Positions 4,785 to 5,781 of a DNA stretch of 5,781 nucleotides are shown here, piece by piece. The translations under genes and the position numbers were made by a program. Source of the stretch: an uncultured Clostridia bacterium (GTDB lineage Bacteria > Bacillota > Clostridia > Oscillospirales > Acutalibacteraceae); NCBI GenBank assembly GCA_947171615.1, contig CAMVYG010000145.1:1-5781 (forward strand), written 5' to 3'. How positions within the stretch are numbered: the first letter of the stretch is position 1; every line of letters begins with the position of its first letter. The notes beneath the pieces are model-generated. The model had not been told where the DNA came from, did no database searches, and saw nothing but the letters and a program-made list of their open reading frames with translations.

Positions 4785-5781
4785 ATGTCCGTAAAAGTTG
4801 CAATCAATGGTTTTGGCCGTATCGGCCGTCTGGCTTTCCGTCAGATGTTCGGCGCGGAAGGGTATGAGGTCGTCGCTATCAATGATCTGACCAGCTCCAA
4901 GATGCTGGCTCATCTGCTCAAGTATGATACCGCTCAGGGCAACTATGTGGCTCAGGGCCATACTGTGAACTACAATGAGGGCGAGGGCGAGGATAACTAT
5001 ATCGAGGTAGACGGCAAGAAGATCACCATCTACAAGGAGCCCGACGCCAATAACTGCCCCTGGGGCAAGCTGGGCGTAGATGTAGTGCTGGAGTGCACCG
5101 GCTTCTACTGCTCCAAGGATAAGAGCCAGGCTCATATCAATGCCGGCGCTAAGAAAGTGGTTATCTCCGCTCCTGCCGGCAATGACCTGCCCACCATCGT
5201 GTACAGCGTCAACGAGAAGACTCTGACCAAAGAAGACACCATCATTTCCGCTGCTTCCTGCACCACCAACTGCCTGGCCCCTATGGCAAAGGCTCTGAAT
5301 GATTACGCTCCCATCCAGAGCGGCATCATGACCACCGTTCACGCTTACACCGGCGACCAGATGATTCTGGACGGCCCCCAGCGCAAGGGTGATCTCCGCC
5401 GCGCTCGTGCAGGCGCTCAGAACATCGTTCCCAACTCCACCGGCGCTGCCAAGGCCATCGGCCTGGTGATCCCCGAGCTCAACGGCAAGCTGATCGGTTC
5501 CGCTCAGCGCGTACCGGTACCCACCGGCTCCACCACCATTCTGGTAGCTGTTGTAAAGGGCAAGGATATCACTCCCGCCAGCATCAACGCCGCAATGAAG
5601 GCTGCTGCCAGCGAGTCCTTCGGCTACAATGTGGACGAGATCGTTTCCTCTGATGTGATCGGCATGCGTTACGGTTCTCTGTTTGACTCCACCCAGACCA
5701 TGGTCACCAAGGTGGACGACGATACCTATCAGGTACAGGTCGTTTCCTGGTACGACAACGAGAACAGCTACACCAGCCAGA
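4785..5781 (+). CDS. gap: Glyceraldehyde-3-phosphate dehydrogenase, NAD-dependent type (3' end cut by window)
   Basis: The glycolytic enzyme converting glyceraldehyde 3-phosphate, phosphate and NAD+ to 1,3-bisphosphoglycerate. 332 residues are visible and no stop is reached; the sequence breaks off in the C-terminal WYDNENSYTSQ motif (322-332), so probably only about 10 residues are missing. The Rossmann motif NGFGRIGR is at 8-15, and Asp34 after it indicates NAD preference. The catalytic SCTTNC holds Cys159 (158-163) and the catalytic His186 is in TTVHAYTGDQ (183-192). RRARAGAQNIVPNSTGAAKA (205-224) and the substrate region QRVPVPTGST (241-250) are canonical. The start follows a full AGGAGG at 4771-4776, spaced by eight bases. 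Codon use is strongly biased to C-ending codons (ACC, GGC, ATC, AAC) and CGT/CGC for Arg, as in highly expressed genes and unlike the neighbours. Further genes of a glycolytic operon may follow outside the window. Confidence 0.97.
   Translation, partial: MSVKVAINGFGRIGRLAFRQMFGAEGYEVVAINDLTSSKMLAHLLKYDTAQGNYVAQGHTVNYNEGEGEDNYIEVDGKKITIYKEPDANNCPWGKLGVDVVLECTGFYCSKDKSQAHINAGAKKVVISAPAGNDLPTIVYSVNEKTLTKEDTIISAASCTTNCLAPMAKALNDYAPIQSGIMTTVHAYTGDQMILDGPQRKGDLRRARAGAQNIVPNSTGAAKAIGLVIPELNGKLIGSAQRVPVPTGSTTILVAVVKGKDITPASINAAMKAAASESFGYNVDEIVSSDVIGMRYGSLFDSTQTMVTKVDDDTYQVQVVSWYDNENSYTSQ

Noticed and set aside
4761..5342. Long minus-strand reading frame opposite GAPDH (193 codons)
   Set aside because: It arises from the C-ending codon bias of GAPDH, and no start signal or known domain supports it.

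Overview
The window looks like ordinary chromosomal DNA from a spore-forming, moderately GC-rich Firmicute of the class Clostridia. An Oscillospiraceae-like gut bacterium is my best guess. The reasons are a SpoIID-family sporulation protein, strong AGGAGG-type ribosome binding sites, sigma-A-type promoters, and protein sequences of clostridial style. The taxonomic placement is inference, because no rRNA is present.

Layout: (1) 14-835, plus strand, a compact MscS-family mechanosensitive channel whose ribosome binding site is the first seven bases of the window. (2) 789-1907, minus strand, a SpoIID/LytB-family protein that converges on the channel gene and overlaps its 3' end by 47 bases. (3) 1908-2093, an AT-rich divergent intergenic region with A-tracts, a perfect 10-bp inverted repeat and a near-consensus sigma-A promoter reading right. 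(4) 2094-3461, plus strand, a 455-residue citrate synthase with a cre-like CcpA site just inside its coding region. (5) 3462-3646, an intergenic region with an extended -10 promoter followed by a leader of about 105 nt that can fold into consecutive hairpins. (6) 3647-4582, plus strand, a multi-pass membrane protein of unknown function, closed by a strong rho-independent terminator at 4636-4675. (7) 4583-4784, an intergenic region holding that terminator, an inverted repeat and the promoter of the next gene. (8) 4785 to the window end, plus strand, glyceraldehyde-3-phosphate dehydrogenase. It lacks only its last residues and has a codon bias unlike its neighbours.

The genes do not form one operon. 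Citrate synthase, the membrane protein and GAPDH each have a promoter of their own, and the SpoIID gene faces the other way. Two are central-carbon enzymes: GAPDH in glycolysis, and citrate synthase at the entry to the TCA or glutamate branch. The cre-like site suggests carbon-catabolite control of citrate synthase. The channel (osmotic safety valve) and the SpoIID protein (peptidoglycan remodelling in sporulation) are functionally separate.

I found no mobile element, CRISPR array, tRNA, rRNA or defence system. The leads most worth checking are the structured leader before the unknown membrane protein, the cre-like site in citrate synthase, and the SpoIID protein that has lost most of a conserved Cys/His motif.
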